Positions 58,020 through 64,000 of a stretch of DNA of 64,000 bases are shown piece after piece. Made by a program: the position numbers and the translations under genes. The DNA is from Planctomycetota bacterium (lineage in GTDB: Bacteria; Planctomycetota; UBA1135), in NCBI GenBank assembly GCA_008501825.1, contig QQUA01000016.1, positions 62,001 through 126,000 of the forward strand. Direction: 5' to 3'. The notes beneath the pieces are model-generated. The model did no database searches. It was not told the origin of the DNA and saw nothing but the letters and a program-made list of their open reading frames with translations. Position 1 is the first letter of the stretch, and every line of letters starts with the position of its first letter.

Positions 58020-59480
58020 TTAGTTTTGTTTCAAAAGGGCATCGCATCGGGCTCGCTGGCCAGCGAGCACTTCCGCGAACTTGGGGTCTTGGGCCAGGTT
58101 CTGGAATTCCTTCGGATCCTGCACCAAGTCAAAAAGCTGCTCATAGACCGGATCTTGTTCGAAGTAGCGCGCATAGACCCAGCGACGGCCTCGAATCCCC
58201 ACGCTCTTCGGGATGTCCGGGTGATGGAAGCGATGTTCAAAAAGGAAATCCTCTCTCCAAGAAGGCTCCTCTCCGCGAAGAAACGGCAGCAGGCTTCTTC
58301 CCTGGTAGCTTGGCGGCACTTCCAGACTCGCAATCTCCAAGATGGTTGGAGCCAAATCAAGATTGAGCACCATTTCCTGGCGATCGGTACCGCGAAGCTT
58401 CGGCGGCAAATTCGGATCAAAAAGCAAAAAAGGAACGCGGATGGACTCCTCATAGATGAGCCATTTCCCCGCCAATCCTCGCTCGCCCAAGAAATAGCCG
58501 TTGTCGCTGGTAAAAATGATCGTGGTTCGATCTTCAAGCCCGCGTTTTTTCAGTTCATCGACAACGGTTCCAATCGCCCGGTCCACACCGGAAATCATTC
58601 TCCAGTAATCCTTGGTTCGCTGGATTTGTTTTTGCCGCGAATCGAATCGCCAATGCCACCGCTTCCTGCCCAAAGATTTCTTAAGGAACTCCGGCAAAGC
58701 TTGAAAGCCGGTTTCAGCATCGGCCGGAGGCGGAGGATTCAGCTCGGCGAACAACGATTGAAGATCTTTCGGCGGCAAATATTGTTGTGGATGGGAATCC
58801 TCCGCATGAGGAGCCCAGAAGGAAACCATTAAACAAAAAGGACCTTCGCCATGGAGGAAGTCCAGGCTTGCTTTGGCGATTCGATCCGTCAAATGCGGTT
58901 TCCCTGGGATTAAATAAGGTTGGTTCATAGGAAGAAACAGATCGAAGAGTTTTCCCGTGGCGTCGTCAGCGAATTTCACTCCCCACTTGCCGACAAAGCC
59001 AGTGCGATAGCCGGCGCGGCGAAGGTGAGCAAAAAAAGTATCTTCCGCCAGGGCATGCCCCATGGGTGGCTTTCCGAAGGTAAAACCATGGCTCCCTTCC
59101 CTTCGCCCAGTCATCAAACTGGCCCGACTGGCGGCGCATATCGGAGTGGACACGAAGGCATTGGAGAATCGAATTCCGGCGCTGGCCAGAGCATCCATGT
59201 TCGGGGTTTGGAGCGTAGGGTGGCCGGCGCAGCCCATTTGATCGAAACGCTGATCATCGGTAAGAAAGATCAACAGATTGGGTCTGTCTTTAGTTTTGTT
59301 TTGGGTAGTTTCTTGGGTAGTGGATAGGCGACCGACGGCTGAGTCGGCGAATGCCGTGGCTTCCTCCTGGATAGGAGGCCACCCATCGTGGAAGCCCATT
59401 GGAAAGGAAGACGATTGCCCGGAGGAATCCGGAAGGAAAACCCCGGAAAAAAGGACCAGGCCGCACAGGCTCAACAGCAT
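58020..59480 (-). CDS. exported sulfatase of the formylglycine type
   Basis: The 486-aa protein has a signal sequence (LLSLCGLVLFSGVFLPDSSGQ). Sulfatase family S1 landmarks are present: metal ligands LIFLTDDQRFDQMG, active site ICAASRASLMTGR (cysteine to formylglycine, here CxAxR instead of CxPxR), WGVKFADD, HAEDSHP, and FTSDNGYFLGERGLAGKWLIYEESIRVP. It would release sulfate from sulfated polysaccharides or similar. The maturase is not in the window. The gene lies between the two cassette blocks and shares strand and style with the FG-GAP gene. Confidence 0.9.
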   Translation of the reverse strand: MLLSLCGLVLFSGVFLPDSSGQSSSFPMGFHDGWPPIQEEATAFADSAVGRLSTTQETTQNKTKDRPNLLIFLTDDQRFDQMGCAGHPTLQTPNMDALASAGIRFSNAFVSTPICAASRASLMTGRREGSHGFTFGKPPMGHALAEDTFFAHLRRAGYRTGFVGKWGVKFADDATGKLFDLFLPMNQPYLIPGKPHLTDRIAKASLDFLHGEGPFCLMVSFWAPHAEDSHPQQYLPPKDLQSLFAELNPPPPADAETGFQALPEFLKKSLGRKRWHWRFDSRQKQIQRTKDYWRMISGVDRAIGTVVDELKKRGLEDRTTIIFTSDNGYFLGERGLAGKWLIYEESIRVPFLLFDPNLPPKLRGTDRQEMVLNLDLAPTILEIASLEVPPSYQGRSLLPFLRGEEPSWREDFLFEHRFHHPDIPKSVGIRGRRWVYARYFEQDPVYEQLFDLVQDPKEFQNLAQDPKFAEVLAGQRARCDALLKQN

Positions 59481-59561
59481 ATCCCGATGATAAAGAACCG
59501 TTTCCCGCGCCGGCCCTCCGTTCTGAACCGCGGCGGCGAACGAGACGGGCAGGATAACTCG

Positions 59562-60197
59562 CTACTTCGACAAGCGCCCAGGCGACCCGGACGCCACCCA
59601 CTCGCGTGTGAGCCGTAGCATGAGAGCACCGCTTTCCTCGCTGAAGATGAAGCCCTCGTTCGGATCTACCAGCTTCGCCAAGGCGTCCGGATGAGTCTCT
59701 CGTATCCACTTTCGCAGGGGCGCCATTCGTCGATTGAGCTCCGGGATGGAGTGGGCGGCCGGAGGCTTCCTCGTACTCGGCCCCTTGCGCACGACCAACC
59801 CGTCCCGAAACTCGAAACGAGGATAGTGGCGCAGTTCAGTCATCCCGACGGCCCGAATAATCTCACTCGTCTCCAGCATTTCGAAGGTCACGACGTTGCC
59901 CTCGACCTGGACGTTGCTGTATGTCAACTCAGTTCGCGCACCCGCGTCATACGCGTTGGGGCCCAAAGCCTTTGCCTTGCCCTCGAATGTTAACGGTCCG
60001 AGGTGCCACACAATGTCGTCTGAAGTAAGGGCCTCCAGCGTTGCCAGGTCGTGAGACGCACTCGCCTCTACATATCGATGGAAAAGATCGGCCACGCCGG
60101 ATTCGCCCGTAGCACAGGATCCCGCGAGGGGAAACGCTCCCACTCCGAACGCCAACATGGTCCGAAGAAGCGATGGCCGCAAAGCTTTCCTTTTCAT
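59562..60197 (-). CDS. SnoaL/NTF2-like lipoprotein (cassette gene)
   Basis: The 211-aa protein has a lipoprotein signal (LAFGVGAFPLAGSCATG, cysteine near 29). An NTF2/SnoaL-like cone fold follows (VADLFHRYVEASASHDLATLEALTSDDIVWHLGPLTFEGKAKALG), then a helical C-terminal extension. Catalysis is unproven. ATG 60197 lies about 20 nt after the GTTAGGC end of attC B1, so it is the first gene of its cassette. No good attC was found after its stop, so the left edge of block B is unclear. Confidence 0.72.
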   Translation of the reverse strand: MKRKALRPSLLRTMLAFGVGAFPLAGSCATGESGVADLFHRYVEASASHDLATLEALTSDDIVWHLGPLTFEGKAKALGPNAYDAGARTELTYSNVQVEGNVVTFEMLETSEIIRAVGMTELRHYPRFEFRDGLVVRKGPSTRKPPAAHSIPELNRRMAPLRKWIRETHPDALAKLVDPNEGFIFSEESGALMLRLTREWVASGSPGRLSK

Positions 60198-60217
60198 TTT
60201 CCCAAGACCTCACGCCG

Positions 60218-60280
60218 GCCTAACCGGCCCTCGGCGATCAGCAGCAGCCGAAGGCGGCCCGCCGCATCGGCTTGTAATGC
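60218..60280 (-). other. attC-like site B1
   Basis: Ends with perfect GTTAGGC on the minus strand. Arms AAGCCGATGCGG and CGCCGAGGGCC surround a TTCGGC core; the other end is GCATTAC. Lies between the 93-aa and 211-aa genes. Confidence 0.65.
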
Positions 60281-60298
60281 GACGTGACTCTGCGCCTC

Positions 60299-60580
60299 CT
60301 ATCCGCGCGGGAGATCATCGTTCCACACAACACCTTTCGCGCTGACTTCCAGCGCCGGTATTTGCCTAAGGATCTTCCGTGAGTCGGGGGATGTTTCCAC
60401 TTCGAGAATCTCATAGTTGCGCTCGCACGTTCTCCAGCTCGTGCATGGCGCTCGATTTGGTTCATCATCCCATGGCACTCCGGCAAGCCGCTCAAGCTCG
60501 ATGATGGCAGCTTCAAGAGTGGCGTGCTCACTGATCGGCTCAGCGTGGATCTCATCTTCGATGAAGTACCGGCGACTCAT
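60299..60580 (-). CDS. cassette gene, small unknown protein (93 aa)
   Basis: ATG 60580 (MSRRYFIEDEIHAEPISEHATLEAA) is preferred over the track start at 60601, which lies inside the attC. The protein looks folded: a beta-strand start, a helix (EAAIIELERLAG), a Cys-containing loop (RAPCTSWRTCERNYEILEVE) and a C-terminal strand. It starts about 10 nt after GTTAGGT of attC B2. No family recognised; length and layout are typical of cassette genes. Confidence 0.65.
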   Translation of the reverse strand: MSRRYFIEDEIHAEPISEHATLEAAIIELERLAGVPWDDEPNRAPCTSWRTCERNYEILEVETSPDSRKILRQIPALEVSAKGVVWNDDLPRG

Positions 60581-60589
60581 CACACCACC

Positions 60590-60648
60590 ACCTAACGTCA
60601 AAGCTGAGTGGCGCGCTGCAGCGCGTCCGCTCGAGCGCCTTGTTGGCC
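60590..60648 (-). other. attC-like site B2
   Basis: GGCCAAC at one end, perfect GTTAGGT at the other, with CGCTCGAGCGGAC and CCACTCAGC arms around GCGCTGCAGCGC. This closely resembles attC sites of proteobacterial integrons. The stop of the 172-aa gene lies inside it. Confidence 0.8.
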
Positions 60649-61116
60649 GCGGGCTTTGAATAGAGCAAGCAGGCGCTTGGCATTGGACTGTGGCTCATGC
60701 TCATTCAGCCATGCTTCTAGTTCGCGCACCTTGCTCGGAGGGCTGTAGCCCACATAACAGCCACAACCGAAGAACCTGAAGTTGTGCTCAGCCAAGAACT
60801 GGATGATGGACCAAATTTCGTGATCCTTCTTTGGTGGCACCCTGAAGTCGTAACCCATTGGGCACATGGCTCTACCACAGTCAGGGCATGCCGAGACAGC
60901 AGCATAGTACTCATCGAGCATCTCCTGGTAGGTAGTGCCGTACTTCTGCTGCTTCTCACTGAGCAGTTTGCCAGCGGCTGTCTTTGCCAGATCACGGAAC
61001 TCGGCCTCGCGCTCCCTTTGGGCAAAGAAGTCCTCAACGCGAGTTTTCTTGAAACCCTTCCTGCAAATGAAGCAGACAAAGTGCGACTTGTAGCTAGAGT
61101 ATCCGTATCGGCACAT
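60598..61116 (-). CDS. cassette gene, Cys-rich zinc-binding-like protein (172 aa)
   Basis: The protein starts MCRYGYSSYKSHFVCFICRKGFKK, giving a CxxC pair. A second pair CPDCGRAMCPMG lies mid-protein, with a GCGCYVGYSPPSKVRELEAWLNEHE segment near the end. Four or more cysteines suggest one or two zinc sites. The last 18 residues (ARGQQGARADALQRATQL) are coded by attC B2, a common situation in cassette genes. Unknown function; possibly a small antitoxin- or regulator-like protein. Confidence 0.72.
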   Translation of the reverse strand: MCRYGYSSYKSHFVCFICRKGFKKTRVEDFFAQREREAEFRDLAKTAAGKLLSEKQQKYGTTYQEMLDEYYAAVSACPDCGRAMCPMGYDFRVPPKKDHEIWSIIQFLAEHNFRFFGCGCYVGYSPPSKVRELEAWLNEHEPQSNAKRLLALFKARGQQGARADALQRATQL

Positions 61117-61121
61117 GATCA

Positions 61122-61197
61122 GATGGTTTTCAGGCTGAGTATAGCGGCCGACGCGACGGCGACGAAGCCGCTGGCCGTTTGCATCGGCTGGTTAGAC
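61122..61197 (-). other. attC-like site B3
   Basis: Starts with perfect GTCTAAC after the SnoaL-like gene; arms GGCCAGCGGC and GTCGGCCGCT are clear. The far core near the ATG of the 172-aa gene is degenerate (AACCATCTGATC). Confidence 0.55.
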
Positions 61198-61207
61198 AAC
61201 AGTAGCA

Positions 61208-61693
61208 TTACGGGCTTTTCCGATTCAACTGCTCCTGCATGCTGCGCATGTCCGGAAACACCCACTGTTCGGCGATCTTACCGTTGACAAGTCTATAGAC
61301 ACAGACCTCGGAAATCTCGACGGGGTTGTTGGTCGGCGGGTTTCCAAGGAACTCGCCTAGGTTCGTTCCACGTGATGTGAAGCGCGTGACAACTCGATCA
61401 CCTTCGGCAATCGTATCGTCGACCTCTTCGGTCCAGTCTGGGAAGGCCAGACGATGGGCCGTCACGCGAGCAAGCACTCCGGAATGGCCGTGAACAGTGC
61501 CTGAAGGAAAGTGGCCAACGAAATCCCGGGCGTAGATGTCACCGATCAAGTCGACGTTGCCCTTACTCCAAATCTCGGAATGTTGAATGTGGACTACTCT
61601 GATGTTCCTGGCTTTGTACGAGTCGCTGGAAGAGGCGCAACCAAACAACATCAGCAGCAGAGCCGGCGCCAGGAGAAGATAGCCGCTATTCAT
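61208..61693 (-). CDS. SnoaL-like ester-cyclase-family lipoprotein (cassette gene)
   Basis: ATG 61693 (161 aa) is used; the track ORF to 61945 reads through a cassette junction. Signal with lipobox (LLAPALLLMLFGCASSS, cysteine at 19). A SnoaL-like polyketide-cyclase/ester-cyclase fold is clear: DLIGDIYARDFVGHFPSGTVHGHSGVLARVTAHRLAFPDWTEEVDDTIAEGDRVVTRFTSRGT and EISEVCVYRLVNGKIAEQW. Substrate unknown. It is the second NTF2-fold lipoprotein in block B, not closely similar to the first. Confidence 0.82.
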   Translation of the reverse strand: MNSGYLLLAPALLLMLFGCASSSDSYKARNIRVVHIQHSEIWSKGNVDLIGDIYARDFVGHFPSGTVHGHSGVLARVTAHRLAFPDWTEEVDDTIAEGDRVVTRFTSRGTNLGEFLGNPPTNNPVEISEVCVYRLVNGKIAEQWVFPDMRSMQEQLNRKSP

Positions 61694-61699
61694 GTGATT

Positions 61700-61740
61700 G
61701 CCTTTGTTCGCCTGACGGGGCTGGCGTTCAGCCGCTAGGC
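61700..61740 (-). other. attC-like site B4 (weak)
   Basis: GCCTAGC at one end and imperfect GAACGCC / GGCGAAC arms; no proper GTTRRRY at the other end. Inferred mainly from its place between two cassette-like genes; the stop of the 151-aa gene falls inside. Confidence 0.35.
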
Positions 61741-62183
61741 TGTCCACCGTCGATTGGAGCGCGTGGTTCGGCTCCCATCTTCGCCAGCAGTGCGTCGACC
61801 CTGCTCGGCACGTCCGCATAGCAGTCAGAGTAGATGTCTCCGCGCTTGCGCAGGTGCACCAAGGCTCGATGGATGTCGCCGAGAGAGGGTCGGATGGCCT
61901 CGGCATCGTGTTCCAGCCGAACTTCGCAAACCCCGACGAAACCACTGATCATCTCTTCGTCGTTGCGTGAATCGTCCGACAGGAGGTAGTCGATCGCGGC
62001 GAGGACGTAGAAGCAGAAGGCGTGGCAGCCCATGTGCATCAGATCTTCGCACTTGTTGAGGCCGTCATCGGCGAACAACACGCGCGCCTCGTCGCGGCTC
62101 TTTCCCCCGAAGTTCTTCCAGGCGCACTCTTGATCCAAGTCCCCTGCAACAGGAACGACTTCCTCTCGTGTTGGTGTCTTCAT
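61728..62183 (-). CDS. cassette gene, unknown protein (151 aa)
   Basis: ATG 62183 follows the attC end (GTTAAGC) by about 8 nt. The protein is helical and rich in Asp, Ala and Cys, with a hydrophobic segment CHAFCFYVLAAIDYLLSDDS and a later helix-rich part (SLGDIHRALVHLRKRGDIYSDCYADVPSRVDALLAKMG). It may be cytoplasmic despite the hydrophobic stretch. No family recognised. Confidence 0.68.
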   Translation of the reverse strand: MKTPTREEVVPVAGDLDQECAWKNFGGKSRDEARVLFADDGLNKCEDLMHMGCHAFCFYVLAAIDYLLSDDSRNDEEMISGFVGVCEVRLEHDAEAIRPSLGDIHRALVHLRKRGDIYSDCYADVPSRVDALLAKMGAEPRAPIDGGQPSG

Positions 62184-62191
62184 CGTCTAAA

Positions 62192-62258
62192 GCTTAACTG
62201 GAATGCCGTTTTGCTGACGGCGCGAAGCGCCGATTTGCTGCAACGGCTGATGAAGCAC
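62192..62258 (-). other. attC-like site B5
   Basis: Ends with perfect GTTAAGC; arms GCCGTTGCAGC and GTCAGCAAAACGGC enclose AATCGGCGC-TTCG-CGCCG. The distal core is poorly conserved. About 165 nt of noncoding sequence separate it from the DUF3179 stop. Confidence 0.65.
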
Positions 62259-62424
62259 CCTCACCGCAGGCGCAATACATGTCAAGCCACAACTCCAACC
62301 CAAAGTTGCCCATCCTTTGTCATTGGTCCGGCCAGAACATTGGTGGCCTTGGAGGTTCCCTTGTCCCGCAGACCGAGACGTACTTTTACGGCTGAAAGCT
62401 CTTGTTAACCTACAACAACTAGTC

Positions 62425-63588
62425 TCACTGCAACCTTATTAATTGACTATCTGGATGAAACTCCTTCCAGGAGAACCAGTATTCGTCCGATATCGCGAGC
62501 GGTTCCAGATCCGCTTCTATCGGGCCACTCAGGTACTTGCCGCGAAGATCCCACCGCGTTCCACTGCCGCTATCCGCGAGCCTCGTGGCTCCACTGAAAA
62601 CCAAGTCGACCGCCTCCCCGGCAACGATACCCTTGAACGCATTTACCGTATCGCCCACGGCAACGAAGAAGGTGTTCAGTTCTTCATTCTTGACAATTCC
62701 CTGTTGGGTCAAATCGCTTTTGATATAGACAACCTGCGGCTCGGCGGCCGGGTCAAGGACTCCGATGACACGAGTTCTTGCCGGAAAGGAATCGTCTCGC
62801 TTCTCCGCAGGCAGTCCTGGTGTCGCTTCACTCGCCATGATCTTTTTCCAAATACCGGGAATGGGCAATTGAAACTCCCGAAAGTCTTCTTCCGTGACCC
62901 GGCACACCCTGGGCAGCGGTTCCAAGCGCTTAACCTCGCTCCACGGCAGGATCTGAAAAGGAATCATGGTCAGCGAGTACGGATGCAGTCGGCCGATGAG
63001 CGACTCGAAGGTGGCCTGCTGGAAGAAGGTCTTGGTGCGCCTGTCGGCCACGATCATGTTTGCATTCTTGAACGAACCCACGAACATTGGTCCGATATCG
63101 GTGACATCGAAGGGGATGATGCTGCGGCACATGGCGCAGTATGTGAGAGCAACGATGCGATCCCCGAACCGGTCATTGACGATGTGATGATGGACGACGT
63201 AGTCCAGCGGATAGGCCTTTGACTCGCCACCGTACTCGATAACCGCCAGTTGCATTTCCTCGGCAAGAGGCAGTTCTAGCGGGGCCTCCGCCATGGTCGG
63301 ATAATCGACCGCCGGAAACGCCGTTTCCTGATGCATCCGGTAGGCCAAGACTACGGCCAAACCCAGAAGCCCTAGCGGAACCGCTGATTCGGGTCTGAAT
63401 GAACCCGAATCGATTACGTACCGCGCCTCCCAAAGCAGCCCCACCCCCAGGAGCGACCAGACAAGCGGCTTGCGAATGAAGTAGTGGTAGTAGAGCCACT
63501 GAATGGGGAAAAGACTGATAAGGGCCATATAGATAGCCGCAGTTCCGACCAACACCGCGATGACGGCGAGTACAAACAGAAGGATCAC
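62425..63588 (-). CDS. DUF3179 family membrane protein (cassette gene)
   Basis: The 387-aa protein starts with GTG 63588 behind GGAGG. Three or four N-terminal membrane segments (MILLFVLAVIAVLVGTAAIYMALI, PLVWSLLGVGLLWEARYVI, VPLGLLGLAVVLAYRMH) precede a soluble DUF3179 domain: KAYPLDYVVHHHIVND, IVALTYCAMCRSIIPFD and RTKTFFQQATFESLIGRL. The family's biochemical role is unknown; the conserved CxxC and histidines suggest metal or redox chemistry. At nearly 1.2 kb it is a large cassette gene. Confidence 0.82.
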   Translation of the reverse strand: MILLFVLAVIAVLVGTAAIYMALISLFPIQWLYYHYFIRKPLVWSLLGVGLLWEARYVIDSGSFRPESAVPLGLLGLAVVLAYRMHQETAFPAVDYPTMAEAPLELPLAEEMQLAVIEYGGESKAYPLDYVVHHHIVNDRFGDRIVALTYCAMCRSIIPFDVTDIGPMFVGSFKNANMIVADRRTKTFFQQATFESLIGRLHPYSLTMIPFQILPWSEVKRLEPLPRVCRVTEEDFREFQLPIPGIWKKIMASEATPGLPAEKRDDSFPARTRVIGVLDPAAEPQVVYIKSDLTQQGIVKNEELNTFFVAVGDTVNAFKGIVAGEAVDLVFSGATRLADSGSGTRWDLRGKYLSGPIEADLEPLAISDEYWFSWKEFHPDSQLIRLQ

Positions 63589-63604
63589 TCCGCGCTCCTC
63601 CGGT

Positions 63605-63639
63605 GGCTAACGGATATCCCGGTCAGCGGCTCGTTAGAT
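63605..63639 (-). other. short attC-like site B6
   Basis: ATCTAAC and GTTAGCC cores are both good on the minus strand but only 35 nt apart end to end, against the usual 57 or more. One arm (GAGCCGCT) is present; its partner is missing. Possibly a deleted attC. Confidence 0.45.
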
Positions 63640-63646
63640 GGCATCC

Positions 63647-64000
63647 TCAACTCTGTCGGCGTTCGAGGCATCGAATGCCCTCAGTATAGTTCTTGTCTTT
63701 GTCGACTGCTGCCTGCAGACACTCGGTCGGATCACGGTCCTCGGCCGCAACTTCTTGCAGGAATTCTTCGTATGCCTTGATTGTGAACCGATCATCTGGA
63801 TCCAGGCTTATCGCCTTCTCGAAGTACCGTCTGGCTTCAGTGTCTCTGCCGTGACAAGCAAGCATCCGCGCATAGTCGCGGAGAGCCAAAACGGATTCCG
63901 AGTCGTGATCCAGCGCAGCCCGGAAGTTCTCTTCTGCGTCGCCATATCGGCTCCTGCGCCACAGGAACTCCTCAGCGTAAACGGCATGAACAAGGGCTAG
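63647..64000 (-). CDS. TPR-repeat protein, 5' part beyond the window
   Basis: The open frame continues to the window edge without a stop (about 117 codons); the 80-aa track ORF uses an internal TTG. Tetratricopeptide-like helices are visible: YGDAEENFRAALDHDSESVLALRDYARMLACHGRDTEARRYFEKAISLDPDD. It ends DKDKNYTEGIRCLERRQS just before attC B6. It is probably another cassette gene, and the missing start may lie near a further attC. Confidence 0.6.
   Translation of the reverse strand, partial: LALVHAVYAEEFLWRRSRYGDAEENFRAALDHDSESVLALRDYARMLACHGRDTEARRYFEKAISLDPDDRFTIKAYEEFLQEVAAEDRDPTECLQAAVDKDKNYTEGIRCLERRQS

Overview
The window looks like part of a Gram-negative bacterial chromosome of fairly high GC, from an environmental heterotroph. 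Several features suggest a peptidoglycan-containing member of the Planctomycetota or a relative: an FG-GAP repeat exoprotein, a formylglycine-type sulfatase, an arylsulfotransferase-like protein, a DUF3179 protein, a very large pseudopilin-associated protein and many GTG/TTG starts. That placement is inference. No rRNA, tRNA, CRISPR array or phage module was seen.

Left part (1-24.6 kb), housekeeping and envelope. L-threonine dehydrogenase precedes the cut-off start of another gene. An elongasome operon (mreB-mreC-mreD-PBP2-rodA, minus strand) has every junction overlapping as NTGA. Next come a small Lys/Ala-rich membrane protein with its own terminator, a membrane-anchored coiled-coil protein, and moeA-lnt. 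Divergent from moeA is a tripartite RND efflux set (lipoprotein adaptor plus two different RND permeases). It is followed by ribH-nusB-ftsY and an O-antigen-ligase-like TPR membrane protein. An insertion sequence (24581-25717) with 26-bp terminal inverted repeats lies at the end of that gene and supplies its last codons and stop.

Middle part (25.7-48.7 kb). A long, tightly coupled minus-strand run begins with an FHA protein. It continues through GspL-like and GspM-like proteins, a TPR/lectin-like protein, pseudopilins G, H, K-like (1663 aa), J and I, a zinc-motif exoprotein, a SurA-like lipoprotein, scpB and a membrane-anchored SurA/PpiD-like protein. This is a type II secretion/type IV pilus-like pseudopilus platform in which several parts carry lectin-like domains. 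No secretin, GspE or GspF is in the window. A short-chain fatty acid transporter (AtoE family) and an arylsulfotransferase-like exoprotein follow.

Right part (49.6-64 kb). Minus-strand genes are separated by imperfect palindromes of about 35-75 nt ending in RYYYAAC / GTTRRRY, as in integron attC sites. I read these as two blocks of integron gene cassettes without an integrase in view. Block A (49.6-55.6 kb) is defence-like: a decayed cassette, a 201-aa unknown, a two-gene cassette (58-aa protein plus Rad50/SMC-like ATPase with CPLC hook and C-terminal zinc ribbon), a DUF262-HNH protein and an FRG-domain protein. Block B (59.6-64 kb) carries two SnoaL-like lipoproteins, three unknown proteins, a DUF3179 membrane protein and a truncated TPR protein. 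Native-looking FG-GAP and sulfatase genes lie between the blocks. The end of the FG-GAP gene has a diverged copy at the far side of block A. The best candidate for an undescribed system is the 58-aa/SMC-like ATPase cassette, possibly with the neighbouring 201-aa gene.
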